In this document: in pieces, positions 1 through 9,439 of the stretch
Layout of the letters: each line of letters starts with the position of its first letter
How positions within the stretch are numbered: the first letter of the stretch is position 1
Origin: Neodontobutis hainanensis
Taxonomy: Eukaryota > Chordata > Actinopteri > Gobiiformes > Odontobutidae
Assembly (NCBI GenBank): GCA_024349245.1
Contig: JALDNG010001010.1
Location: 1-64,000 of the forward strand
Direction of reading: 5' to 3'
DNA: 64,000 nt
Made by a program: the position numbers and the translations under genes
Notes under the pieces: model-generated
Seen by the model: the letters and a program-made list of their open reading frames with translations, nothing else
Told to the model about the DNA's origin: nothing
The model's database searches: none

Positions 1-469
1 CTGGCGACGATGCCAAACATAGAGCTGAGAGTTACTGAGAATAGTATGTTAAAAATATTATGTAAAGAAAATAATTACTTGAGTCAAACCCCACTTTCTG
101 GTTTTAAACAATCTTTATCCAGTACTTTAGAGGATTTACTAACTTTGTTTTATGTTCAAATTGAATTATAATGGAATTCCAGCACAATATTTAGACGCTT
201 TGATTTTTAAATGGATATGATTACTAAATACAACATGAGCCAGAGGAGCGAGGGTCACATTACAACCCTCCAGTTAGTGCACGACCCCCTCGACCTCCTG
301 GGTCATGCCCCCTTAGGAACTTATATTTAACTTATTTAGGCAACACCCATAGTCAGAGTAATTCCTGGGTAAAAGTCCTGCTGATTTAAAGCTTTTTTAA
401 AGCATTATCTACAAGATTTGCTGAATTGGTTTTGTTTCTAGAGCTCCTCCTAATTCCTACATAGTATTT

Positions 470-1600
470 GTTGAAGCGTGAAGATTTTAAAGCTGGCACA
501 CGACAATCCATTAGCTGGTCATCTTGGCATTAAGAAGACATACAATCGCATTCTGCATCATTTTTTTTGGTCCGGTCTGAAGGGGGATGTCACGAGTCAC
601 ACTAAATCCTGTCATTGGTGCCAAGTATCTGGGAAACCAAATCAGACAATTCCTCCCGCTCCTCTGTATCTGATACTGGTTGTGTGTGAACCTTTTGAGA
701 GTGTTCTGGTGGACTGTGTGGGTCCGCTGCCTCGAACTAAGTTGGGAAATAAGTTCCTAATAACTGTCATGTGCGCAGCCACTCGCTTTCCAGAAGTCTT
801 TCCAGTGCGTAAATTCACTACTCCTGTTGTTGTGAAGGCGCTGACCAAGTTTTTTTCTTTGTTTGGGTTACCTCGAGTTGTGCAAACTGACAAGTCTTGA
901 AACAGCTTGACATTCAGCACTGCCACTCTAGCGCTTATCACCCTGAAAGTCAAGGCGCACTGGAGCGTTTTCATCAGACGCTCAAGACTATGCTTCGTAC
1001 GTTTTGTCTGGAGTTAGAGAAAGACTGGGATGAGGGGGTGCATTTACAAATGTTTGCTGTAAGGGAGGTGGTTAAAGAGTCGCTGGGTTTTAGTCCGTCG
1101 GAGTTGGTGTTTGCAAACACTGTCCGTGGCTCTGTGAAGTTGTTAAAAGACCAGTTGTTATGCGAAAAGTCAGAACAAAATCTGCTTGATTTTGTGAGTA
1201 ACTTCGAACTGAGACTGACAGAAAAGCTAAAGTCAGAGAGTTTAAATCTGGTGATAAAGTCTTGATTTTGTTACCTATACCTGGCTCAAGTGTACAGGCT
1301 CGGTATTGTGGACCCTATGCCATTCAGAAAAAGATTAGTGATCGACTATCTTATAATCACGCCTGACAGACGCCGTAGGTCTCGTTTGTGCCATGTTAAC
1401 ATGTCGAAGCCTTATGTTGAGTGCGTGTCCCCACCTGTTGACGCGTTACTGTGGCGGCTGAACGGGACCGTGTGGCGCTGTCCAGTGCTGAAATGGCCGC
1501 TCCGTGTCTTGTCACACAGACAGTTTCAGGTGAGGCGCCGTTCAGTGAGAACTCTGTTACGCACGATGATGATGGACGCGGGTTCTGTCTGAGGCGCTGA
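470..1600 (+). pseudogene. Integrase of element A, copy 1
   Basis: The HHCC zinc-binding region is visible (HDNPLAGHLG, later CHWCQ). The DDE core follows, with its first Asp in LVDCVGPLP and its Glu in GALERFHQ. The region around the second Asp (after QTDK) lost 34 bp relative to copy 2, between two CAAG direct repeats, which shifts the frame. The C-terminal part is readable to the conserved tail (PDRRRRSRLCHVNMSKPY) at about 1,360-1,425. The frame breaks again near 1,263. The integrase would insert element cDNA into host chromatin; this copy cannot make an intact enzyme. Confidence 0.85.
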
Positions 1601-1689
1601 CTCATGGAAAACTGCTAAACTCTGAGGTATTGAGGATTTGCCTGCGTACTTGGCACACCTTCCTGATTTGCAGCGTGAGAATTTAATTG

Positions 1690-2530
1690 ATTTGCTAAAT
1701 GAGACAAAGTCATTGTTTTCTGATGTACCTTCAAGACCACAATATTAATGCATGACATTGTTGTTGGTGACACTGTGCCGATAAAACAACACCTTATCGA
1801 GTCAGTCCTGATAAACGCCCCGCCTTAAGCGCAGGTTGAGTAGATGGTAGCTCATGGTATTGCAGAGTTCAGTTATAGTCCTTGGAGCTCTCCCTGTTTT
1901 GCTTGCGTTAAAATCTAATGGTGAAGATCGTTTTTGCACGGACTACAGGAAAGTAAATAATGTTACGAAGCAGGACTGTTTTCCATTGCCTCGCATTGAG
2001 GACTGTGTGGATCGAGTGGGTGGGGCTACGTTTGTGTCCAAGTTCTGTTCTGTTGAAAGGTTACTGGCAGGTGCCGCCACTGAGCGTGCAAAAGAAGTCT
2101 CAGCCTGTGTAACCCCAGATGATTTTTTCAATACAATGTTATGTCGTTTGGCATGTGAAATGCACCGCAACATTCCAGCGGTTGATGAGGATTATACTGT
2201 CGGGTCTGTCATTTTATGAGGCTTACTGGGACGACTTGGTAGTTTGTTTTGATTCCTGGGTGGAGCATATTGAACACCTTCAGGTGGTATTGGGTCGTCT
2301 TCAAGAGGCAAACTTAACAGTGAACTTATTAAAGTGTGTATTTGACCAAGCAACTGTGACTTACTTAGGTAAAGTGGTTGGTGGTGGTTGTGTGCGCCGG
2401 TGCAGGCCAAGGTGGAGAGTATTGTCTCGTTTCCTATTCCAACTAGTCGCACTGAACTTCGACGTTACTTAGCCATGGTTGGTTTTTACAGGGGTTTTTG
2501 TAGGAATTTTTCTGCTGTTGCCTTGCTTCC
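1690..2530 (+). pseudogene. Reverse transcriptase of element A, copy 1
   Basis: Readable segments in three frames include FCTDYRKVNNVTKQDCFPLP (RT fingers), the fragment ERAKEVSACVTPDDFF and the active-site block EAYWDDLVV. That block is a YxDD box with Trp in place of the usual hydrophobic residue. TYLGKVVGGG and GFYRGFCRNFSAV follow in the thumb and connection. Frame shifts fall near 2,040, 2,130 and 2,390. After about 2,510 the family's RNase H does not follow; a GC-rich hairpin and non-coding sequence replace it. Confidence 0.85.
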
Positions 2531-2535
2531 GCTGC

Positions 2536-2579
2536 GCAGAGGCATGGAGCTGCGCAGCCGGCTTGCTCCATGCCTCTGC
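2536..2579. repeat. Perfect 15-bp inverted repeat (hairpin)
   Basis: The arms GCAGAGGCATGGAGC and GCTCCATGCCTCTGC are exact reverse complements with a 14-base loop. They lie at the point where RT homology stops. The same hairpin is conserved in copy 2 at about 29,494-29,537. It could be a deletion footprint, a structural RNA element or the end of another repeat. Confidence 0.7.
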
Positions 2580-2939
2580 AGTCCTTGTTAGCCTAGCCTT
2601 GTTTTTGTTTGGCCTGATGGGACCGGCTGTCTGAGTTATCGTTCTTTATTTTGTTCAGGTTAGTAATGAGGGGTTGTGTTGTGTAGGGTGGTAGAGGAGT
2701 TGGCACCGGCTTCTACGGCCCTGTACAGGGTTGGCCCGGGGTCACTCCTTCCTTTATATTCTGTTTGGCCGGCTCACCAGGTCCTCCTTTCTTTTGTTAC
2801 TTTCCTGTTTTATTTTTTTCGGGCACGGGAGGGTTTTTGGATTCTCTTTTTATTTACATAAAAGAGAGAAAAAAACATCAAGATAAAACAAAAGCTTAAC
2901 AGTCCAAAACTAAATGAATAAAAACTATTTTTGAAATGA

Positions 2940-3400
2940 ACTGTTTTGCCTCCTGTGTCCTCTTTTAAATATGTTCGACTCTTTTGGGCAGTAACAGTAT
3001 TCCTTACTTTATTTAAATTTTAGGAATAATATATCAAGAACAGAGAAGGGCGGCTCGCACCATCGACCCTCCAGTTGGTGGACAACCCTCTCTCTCTAAT
3101 AATTATGTCTTATACAGTACCAGTTCTTCCAGTGTGGGAGGAATAAAGCATATATTCACTTAAACGTCAAAACAAGTACAAGGCGTACTTTGGAGGAAAT
3201 CCTAATCTCAGATTAGTTTTTGTACAAGCTTTAGTCACTTCTTTTGTAGGTTGACTGTATTTGTTTCTGTTTTCAATGTTAATAAAAATCCCACATAGCA
3301 TTTCTTGCGTTATCTAATATTGTTTTTGTTTTTTTTAAATCACACACAGACACACCCTACTAATTTAAAAATCTGCTCTAGTTTAAGCTGTAAAATATTG
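2940..3400 (+). repeat. LTR-like region closing element A (copy 1)
   Basis: This aligns loosely with 26,460-26,932 and closely with 29,890-30,350. Shared blocks include CCCTCCAGTTGGTGGACAAC, the stretch with CAGTGTGGGA(G/C)GAAT, TTTGGAGGAAATCCT and a final TAAAATA(C/T)TGGCG. An AATAAA lies at about 3,282. Clear TG...CA ends were not found, so the exact borders are uncertain. Confidence 0.5.
3040..3112 (-). repeat. tRNA-related (B-box-like) repeat
   Basis: On the minus strand the stretch reads GGTTGTCCACCAACTGGAGG and then a B-box-like GGTGCGAGCC, resembling tRNA-derived fish repeats. Related copies occur near 243-305, 26,235-26,290, 26,565-26,630, 27,170-27,235 and 30,003-30,058. No full tRNA cloverleaf can be drawn, so it is not called a tRNA gene. 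Confidence 0.35.
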
Positions 3401-4953
3401 GCGTTGTTGTTGCCAAATCAAAAATGAAGTCAGTCGGAGTCCGAGTCGTCCGAGTCCGGTTGGGGGTGGAAGTAGCGAGTAAAGCGACTGGGGAAGGACG
3501 CCCCAGCAGAGGTCGATGGAGTAGGATCGTCTGTGCTTTCTTCGGCTGGTCCGAACGTGGCCTCTTGGAGGAAGGCACCTCAGCGTCCTCTTCATCCAAG
3601 AACCGCTTGGTGGATCCGCTGGGGGCCGAGGAGGAAGAAGGAGGAGTTGGAGGACGGAAAACATGTTCAAGCATGCTCTGGAGAGGGATGAACGCCGAGG
3701 ACTCTCTGCTGGTTGCTGAAGAACGGGAGCCAGGGGCCGACTCACCTGTTCTTCAGCTTCAGCAGGAGGGTCTCTCTGGCGCCAGCCATCCCAAAACTCC
3801 TCCGGAGGAAACTGCTGGTCATCTTCTTGCTCCTCTTCATCATCCTCTTGATTATCAGAAAGGCTCTCGTAACCAGAGTCTATTTCATCATAATCATCAT
3901 CCCAATCTTCCTCCCAATCTTCCTCCTCTTCATCAGATGGTTCAGGTGAAGAGGAGGAGGTGGAAAAAGAAACAGACCCTTCTTCCTCCTCCTCTTCATG
4001 AGCTGGTTGGAGTGCCTCGTGACTCACCTACGTCTTCCTCGTCCGAGGAGATATAGATAGGATTGTCCGCAGAACCGGCAGGACCCAGACCTTCAATGGA
4101 GAATAAAATAATATAGTCTTTGTTTTATTAAAACATCAAAGACCAGAAACATACAAACTAATTAGCACAGGTTTAATACTTCAACTGTCATGTCTGTCTT
4201 ATTATACTTCAACCATTTAAACTGTCTAAGTTACACTTTTATTAAAATGCAGCTGTTATATGTGACTAACTTTATTTGGAAGTGGAAAGTGCAATTCAAA
4301 ATAGACTGATTGTTGGATTATATTTTGTTTTCTCTTTCATTGTACAGTAGGCTGCAGTAGGCAACAATGCCACAGTTGATCTATTTCTTTTAAAATAAAT
4401 TGATTGAAATTGACTCTGTAACACAACATTTGCAGTTTTAGGTCTAACTTTCCTGTTGTTAGTGTTCAACACATACACAGGTATGCACCTGCCATCTACT
4501 GACAGTTAAACACGGACAAGTACTGTCTCCATGGAGATGAACATTTTTAATGGATTCCAATTTAGAACGTTAACTCCGGCGCCATTTTTATCCAAGAGTT
4601 TCACTGCAACATTTGTGAAATTTGAAACTAAAACTCAATAATTTACTGACATATTCTCTGGTAAAATTAAAGTGTGCATTACTCACTACAGATTGAATCT
4701 ACTTTTAGCGTTACTACATATTTAAATCGTCGAGTAAATGTCAGTTTATAACAAAACTATATTTTTCTTAAATTTTCCATTTTAGCTTTGGTAGCTACTT
4801 CCACACAAACGGTTATCATAATACACATCAAACACGTTATATGGACAGAAAATATTATAAATACTATCCTAATGCAGTCTTATTTGATTAAACAGTTATC
4901 TTACCTTCAGAAAAGAAATCCAAGATGACCGGGAGGTCAAAAGCATGTGCCAT
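3378..4953 (-). CDS. Spliced acidic nuclear-type protein, copy 1 (unrecognised; broken by small indels)
   Basis: Exon 1 (4,953-4,905) starts with ATG in a good context and encodes MAHAFDLPVILDFFSE. It ends at a donor GTAAGA. Exon 2 starts at 4,090 after TTCTCCATTGAAG, and the phase joins cleanly. It begins with a GLGPAGSADNPIYISSDEE-like segment, where IYI plus acidic residues resembles a SUMO-interacting motif. A long Glu/Asp/Ser stretch follows, with WEEDWDDDYDEIDSGYES at its centre. The tail carries an RFLDEEDAEVPSSKRPRSD segment (nuclear-localisation-like KRPR). A strong donor CAG/GTGAGT occurs at 3,746, but reading through is also possible. Copy 1 has one-base indels relative to copy 2 near 4,022 and 3,705. 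The product looks like a nuclear regulator, but I do not recognise the family. Confidence 0.6.
4100..4900 (-). other. Intron 1 of the acidic-protein gene (copy 1)
   Basis: This is AT-rich sequence between the exon 1 donor (GTAAGA at 4,904-4,899) and the exon 2 acceptor (at 4,091). I see no other coding signal in it. Confidence 0.5.
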
Positions 4954-5136
4954 TTCTCAGGATATGGCAAACCTTAAACATATGATAATACCAAAATATT
5001 AAAATATGTTTATTTTTGCCAAGAGATTATACTGTGGTATGCAGCGTTCGGTTTTCTGGGAAAAGTCAATCTGAAACTCAGTTCAGCAACGCACTGGACA
5101 AGCCAAGTGAGAAGTGAAAAATTCTAACTGGAGCCG

Positions 5137-5146
5137 CCTTATATAG
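5137..5146 (-). promoter_or_regulatory. TATA box of the acidic-protein gene, copy 1
   Basis: The minus strand reads CTATATAAGG, about 185 bp upstream of the ATG at 4,953. It is retained in copy 2 (32,270-32,278). A start roughly 30 bp downstream would give a leader of about 150 bases. Confidence 0.6.
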
Positions 5147-5149
5147 CCC

Positions 5150-5740
5150 CACCGGACCTTCTGTTTCCATGGCACTGACGCACGTACGTCAAGCTAGCTT
5201 AGGCTAAAAGCATCAATAATCGATTTATACCAGTTTAGTGCTTTAAAGACTCAGCTGCGGTAGCTTAGGACTCTTGTCTTCTTGGGTCTCTAGGACCTGG
5301 AGAGCTTTTTTTAAAGGTAAAATTTCTTTAAACTGTCTTAAATGACGGCTAGAGTTATAATGCAGTCATGTAGATGCACGTTTTGGCAGACCTTAGCATG
5401 AACAGACAAGTGTTATCAAAGATAATAATAAGGTTAGCAAACGCTTTATGCACGTCACTGCCTTGAAGATAAATCATTCATTTAGATCAATTTAAATGTA
5501 AAAAATCCGTCTAAATAGCGTGTTCATCTAATGCTTTGTGAAAGCATATTGTGTAAAATAGGCTACTCTTTACTTTCCAGAGCCACTTTGTTTTAATGGC
5601 CTGCATACAGGAGTGGGGCAGGGCTGTTCAAAACGGCTGGTCTTGAGGCATGTTCCATATTTGCTGTTGTTTGACCTGGAAAATCTGCCATCAGGTAAAA
5701 GTTTTACCTTCATACAATAACTTTTAATAATGTTAGCATT
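5150..5740. other. Non-coding stretch upstream of the acidic gene
   Basis: I find no convincing exon. An ACGCACGTACGT motif near 5,177-5,188 and the TATA box to its left suggest promoter sequence. The rest is AT-rich and conserved in copy 2. Confidence 0.4.
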
Positions 5741-5754
5741 GTGCTGTTTGTGTA

Positions 5755-5990
5755 CTCTAGTCCTGGACTTGGACTTGCCTTTTATGGCTCTGACTCAAAC
5801 TTGGACTCGTTTATTCTCAGACACAAGGACTCGAGACTTGACTCGGACTTAGACTCGGACTTGAACACAAAGGACTCGCAAGTCCTGCACATCGACAGCA
5901 CAACCACTGGACCCTTGGAACTGGACTTGGACTCAAACACTGAGGACTTGAAAGTGACTTGGACTCGCAAACTGGAGACTCGACTACAAC
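5755..5990 (+). repeat. Degenerate GACTTGGACT-type repeat, copy 1
   Basis: Runs of variants of GACTTGGACTCGGACTTG give a spurious LDSDLDSDL-like peptide in one frame. A roughly 110-bp body (CTCTGACTCAAACTTGGACT ... CACAAGGACTC) recurs at 11,040-11,148, 32,885-33,019 and 44,180-44,290, so it is a dispersed family rather than only a simple repeat. Both the retrovirus and the LTR of element B are inserted in members of it. Confidence 0.7.
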
Positions 5991-6019
5991 ACTGGGACAT
6001 GCTGTTAATGTGAGCAGGA

Positions 6020-6880
6020 GAGTCTGTGGTGCTCCCATTGGCTGTAAGTTGTACTTGTTCCTGCAACAAGACAATGTGCATATTTTATTACATAAGGGAG
6101 ACTTGAAAATATTTGGCAGACTTATTCTATGTGTTTTATTTCACTACCTTTAAAGGGTCTTGGCAAAACATCTCACACGGCGTTGCCACAGGACAGTGGT
6201 CAGGTGAAGTCAAGGTAAGTACCTATCAGAGAAATATTCAGCTGTTCGTCCAGTGGTTCACAAAGTAACTTGTTAGCAGCAAGCTAAAGTCTAATTTACA
6301 AGGCGTTTCAATGAAGCCCCAGTGTCTTTAGTCACTAATATGAGTTTATTAAGTGAGCTTTGATTAAGAGCCGCTGTTGGAAAATCTAATGGAGTGGTGA
6401 AAAGAAAAGCATCACTGTATGAATATAAAAAAATAAGCATGAAGTGCTGAAAAACTATTTTATTTGAATATAAGTTCTATGTTATGTTAAAAACACACGT
6501 CATTTTTAAAGCCAAGCTGTAATGTTGAGTGAAAAATCTACTGATGTCTCAAAGAGAGTGAGTTTGTATATTGTGACAAAACTGTAACATTTATGAGCTA
6601 ATACTAATTCCATATGATTAGGTTTTATTTCTTATTGTGTTCTAAAGATTTGTTATGAGAACATTTAAAACAGCATATATTTTATTCATATATTTTTTAT
6701 GTAAATCCAACAGACTTTTTTTTAGTAAAGGAAAAGTTGGGTACAATAATAAGCATTTGAAGATACAGGTGTGAATTTCAATAAATAAATAAAAACCTTT
6801 GTGTTTTGAATAGGTCAGGTGTAAAATTAAGATAAGTTGTGTTTAGCTCATTTTAATTTTCAGATTTAGTACATAAGCCT
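6020..6880. other. Non-coding AT-rich stretch
   Basis: No ORF or spliced exon is convincing. A possible donor AAGGTAAGTA occurs near 6,212. The same sequence follows the retrovirus in copy 2 (39,230-40,090). Confidence 0.4.
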
Positions 6881-6960
6881 TTGACACGTTGTGGCAGGTG
6901 GGGAGAATGCAGTCGGTGAGAGCTCTACGTTGGTGAGAGTAGAAATTGTGAGACGAGAAC

Positions 6961-7572
6961 ATGAGCGCCAAGCCGTTGTGCCGTCTGCTGCAGACTCTGA
7001 CTCCAGGGGAGAACATTTACTTTCTGACAAGTAAGTCTTAGTTATATTGAGTCTATGCTTGTCATTTGAAATGTGCTATATAAATAAACTGTATTATTCT
7101 TGTTATTGTTATGAAATAAGGGAGAGTGAGGATAGCAGCCAGAGTGAAGGTGCCAGTGGAGCTGAGGGTTTTCGGCCGTGCTGCTGTTTCAGTTTCTAAC
7201 ACAGGAGGACGGAGAGGAGAGGAGTCAGGTTTGGGAGAAGAGAAATGTGGGTGAGAGGCGGAGGCCCAGGAGAGGCCGAGGAAGAGATTATAGCTACGGG
7301 CCTATCACTGAAGATGAGGACTGGAAGTTCATCAGGAGTGGATAAAGCCTTTTGATGAACTCACTGGCACACACAATTTTGGAACCTTGTTATAATTAAA
7401 GACTAACCGTTATGCTCATCGGGTTTTATCCTCAAAACAGCTGAAGCCACAGTCCAGGTTTTATAAGCGGTACATTGTATGTGTATCTGAAATGAAGGCT
7501 TTCCTGGCTTTGCATCTGTCTATGGGGCTTGTCGAGAAGCCCGAGACTGAAGATTATTGCACACAACAATGA
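6961..7572 (+). pseudogene. piggyBac-like transposase remnant, copy 1
   Basis: A first exon (ATG at 6,961, donor GTAAGT at 7,031) encodes a 23-residue start. An acceptor ATAAG precedes an acidic, Ser-rich second exon at 7,121. This degrades into RRPRRGRGRDYSYGPITEDE and then, in shifted frames, piggyBac-type core motifs: LKTNRYAD in copy 2 and EMKAFLALHLSMGLVEKPE followed by EDY in both copies. The catalytic DDD region is absent because the homology ends at about 7,570. piggyBac transposases cut and paste at TTAA sites; this copy is dead. No TTAA-flanked ends were identified. Confidence 0.65.
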
Positions 7573-8180
7573 TTGTGTTTGTGCCCCTGGGCCAATGAAG
7601 GACTCAGAGCTGGAGCCTGGCCCGAGGTAAGACCTCCAGCACCAGGCTGCACCGCCTCTGCTACTCTCCCCAGCCTCTGGCCTCTCAGTCCGGGCTACAC
7701 GGGCCCGGTACAGCCCTGGTTCTCCTTAAAAAAAAACATTACATTTTCTTCACATGTAACTCCTTCTAGGAACGAGGAGGTCAAGCCGTAACCTGGCCCT
7801 GGGCTCAACACTGTGGGTTTTTATTTTATTTTAGCCAAAAAATCTTGAATCAAGCACTGACTTTTACTCCATCCAAGAGGGTCAATAGACGGTCAAAGCT
7901 GTGCAACAACGCACCATCAGTAATCCTTTAACAAACCTGTTGACTTTTTAGCCAAACTAACCTCGCTTGCCTCTTAACATTTGTTCTAGTGAAAAGACTG
8001 GACAAAACTAATGTGTGAAGAGAACTCCTTTCCCTCTGTCTCTGGTGGGACTCTCTGTGCTCTGCTGCGTTTTTCTCGATAGCAGGATATATATACAGCC
8101 AGCTCCACTTGACTTAATCAGTTTCTGACCAGCTCCGCTGACTACTAAACTAACGTTATTTTTGGGATAACACAGTTATA
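7573..8180. other. GC-rich then AT-rich sequence, no gene seen
   Basis: A short open stretch at 7,573-7,791 is compositionally biased (Pro/Ala-rich) and lacks a recognisable motif. Bases 8,020-8,160 differ completely from the matching place in copy 2 (41,245-41,300), so one copy has a replacement here. Confidence 0.35.
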
Positions 8181-8183
8181 ACA

Positions 8184-9411
8184 CAGGTGCTGGTCATATA
8201 ATTTAGAAAATCCTTAAAAAGTTGATTTATTTTACTAATTCCATTAAAAAGTGGAACTTGTATATTATTCATTACACACAGACTGATATATTTCAAAAGT
8301 GTATTAATTTAAATGTTGATGATTATAATAAAATCCCAAATTCAGAAAATTTGAATATTACTTATGACCAATACAAAGGAAAGATGTTTAGAAATCTTGG
8401 CAAACTGAAAAGTATGAACATGAAAAGTATGATCATGTATAGCACTCAATACTTAGTTAGGGCTCTTTTTGCCTGAATTACTGCAGCAATGCGGCGTGGC
8501 ATGGAGTCGATCAGTCTGTGGCACTGTTTAGGTTGCTCTGATAGTGGCCTTCAGCTCTTCTGCATATTGCCTCCTCCTTTTCACAATACCCTTCTCTCTG
8601 GGGTTAAGGTGAGGCGAGTTTGCTGGCCAAGTTAGAACAGGGATACCATGGTCCTTAAACCAGGTACTGGTTGCTTTGGCACTTGGTGCAGGTGCCGAGG
8701 AAATCTGCATCTCAAAAAAGTTGGTCAGCAGCCAGAAGCATGAAGTGCTTTAAAACCTCCTGGAATACGGCTGCGTTGACCTTGTACCTCAGAAAACACA
8801 GTGGACCAACACCAGCAGATGACATGGCTCCAAAGCATCACTGACTGTGGAAACTTTACACTGGACTTCAAGCAACGTGGATTGTGTGTCTCTCCTCTCT
8901 TCCTCCAGACTCTGGGACCCTGATTTCCAAAGGAAATGCAAAATTTACTTTTGTCAGAGAACATAACTTTGGACCACTCAGCAGCAGTCCCAGGCGAGAT
9001 GCTTCTGAAGCTGTCTGTTGTTCAAGAGTGGCTTGACACAAGGAAAGCGAAGCTGAAACCCATGTCTTGAATACGTCTGTGCGCAGTGGTTCTTGAAGCA
9101 CTGACTCCAGCTGCAGTCCACTCTTTCTGAATCTCCCTCACGTTTTTGAATGGGTTTTATGTCACAATCCTCTCCAGGTTATCACTATTGCTTGTTCACT
9201 TTTTTTGAGTTTATTAGCTGATTAGAGTGTGGCACCAGGGCTCTTCAATATTGAACCTTTTCACAATATTTAAATTTTCTGAGATACTGAATTTGGGATA
9301 TTCCTTGGTTAAAGAAAAGTGTTTAATGAATAAATATAATATACAAGTTTCACTTTTTGAGTGAAATAAATCAACATTTTGATGATTTTCTAATTATATG
9401 TCCAGCACCTG
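8184..9411 (-). mobile_element. Tc1/mariner element, copy 1
   Basis: The ends are inverted repeats beginning CAGGTGCTGG(T/A)CATATAAT. The right end is followed by TA, the Tc1 target dinucleotide; the left TA is mutated here but intact in copy 2. The element is about 1.23 kb, a normal Tc1 size, and holds one minus-strand transposase pseudogene. Confidence 0.85.
8470..9150 (-). pseudogene. Tc1-family transposase pseudogene, copy 1
   Basis: Minus-strand fragments in different frames show KFCISFGNQGPRVWRKRGE and CLKSSVKFPQSVMLW from the catalytic core. Further on comes HGIPVLTWPANSPHLNPRE, which corresponds to the conserved end of the DDE domain, with His where the family has Asp. A part of the DNA-binding region (QTASEASRLGLLLSG) is also readable. 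Several frameshifts inactivate it. The enzyme family excises and inserts at TA dinucleotides. Confidence 0.85.
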
Positions 9412-9439
9412 TAATTTAATGTGCTCATATTTTCATGTG

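Larger units (their letters stand above)
1..3400 (+). mobile_element. Gmr1-like Ty3/gypsy retroelement A, copy 1 (5' end outside window)
   Basis: The internal region begins at about base 2 with a primer-site-like TGGCGACGATG. Its first nine bases fit the 3' end of a vertebrate tRNA-Ser. Integrase (about 470-1,600) is followed in the same strand by reverse transcriptase (about 1,690-2,530) and then by an LTR-like stretch at about 2,940-3,400. Integrase before RT is the reverse of ordinary Ty3/gypsy order and is known from the deuterostome Gmr1-like group. Gag and protease are not visible and RNase H is missing. Several frame breaks make this a dead copy. Confidence 0.7.

Noticed and set aside
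3040..3112. tRNA gene
   Set aside because: Only a B-box-like half is recognisable and no cloverleaf or A box fits. It is treated as a tRNA-related repeat.
3424..4056. Plus-strand 210-codon ORF over the acidic gene
   Set aside because: It is antisense to the acidic exon. The Glu/Asp-rich codons give an open Ser/Leu/Pro-rich shadow, and no splice or start context supports it.
3378..5146. Acidic gene as a known DNA-virus oncoprotein-type gene
   Set aside because: Small acidic spliced regulators invite the comparison, but no LxCxE motif or neighbouring viral genes are present.
5741..6013. Acidic LDSDLDSDL-type ORF
   Set aside because: It is translation of the degenerate GACTTGGACT repeat and is not conserved as protein at the other repeat members.
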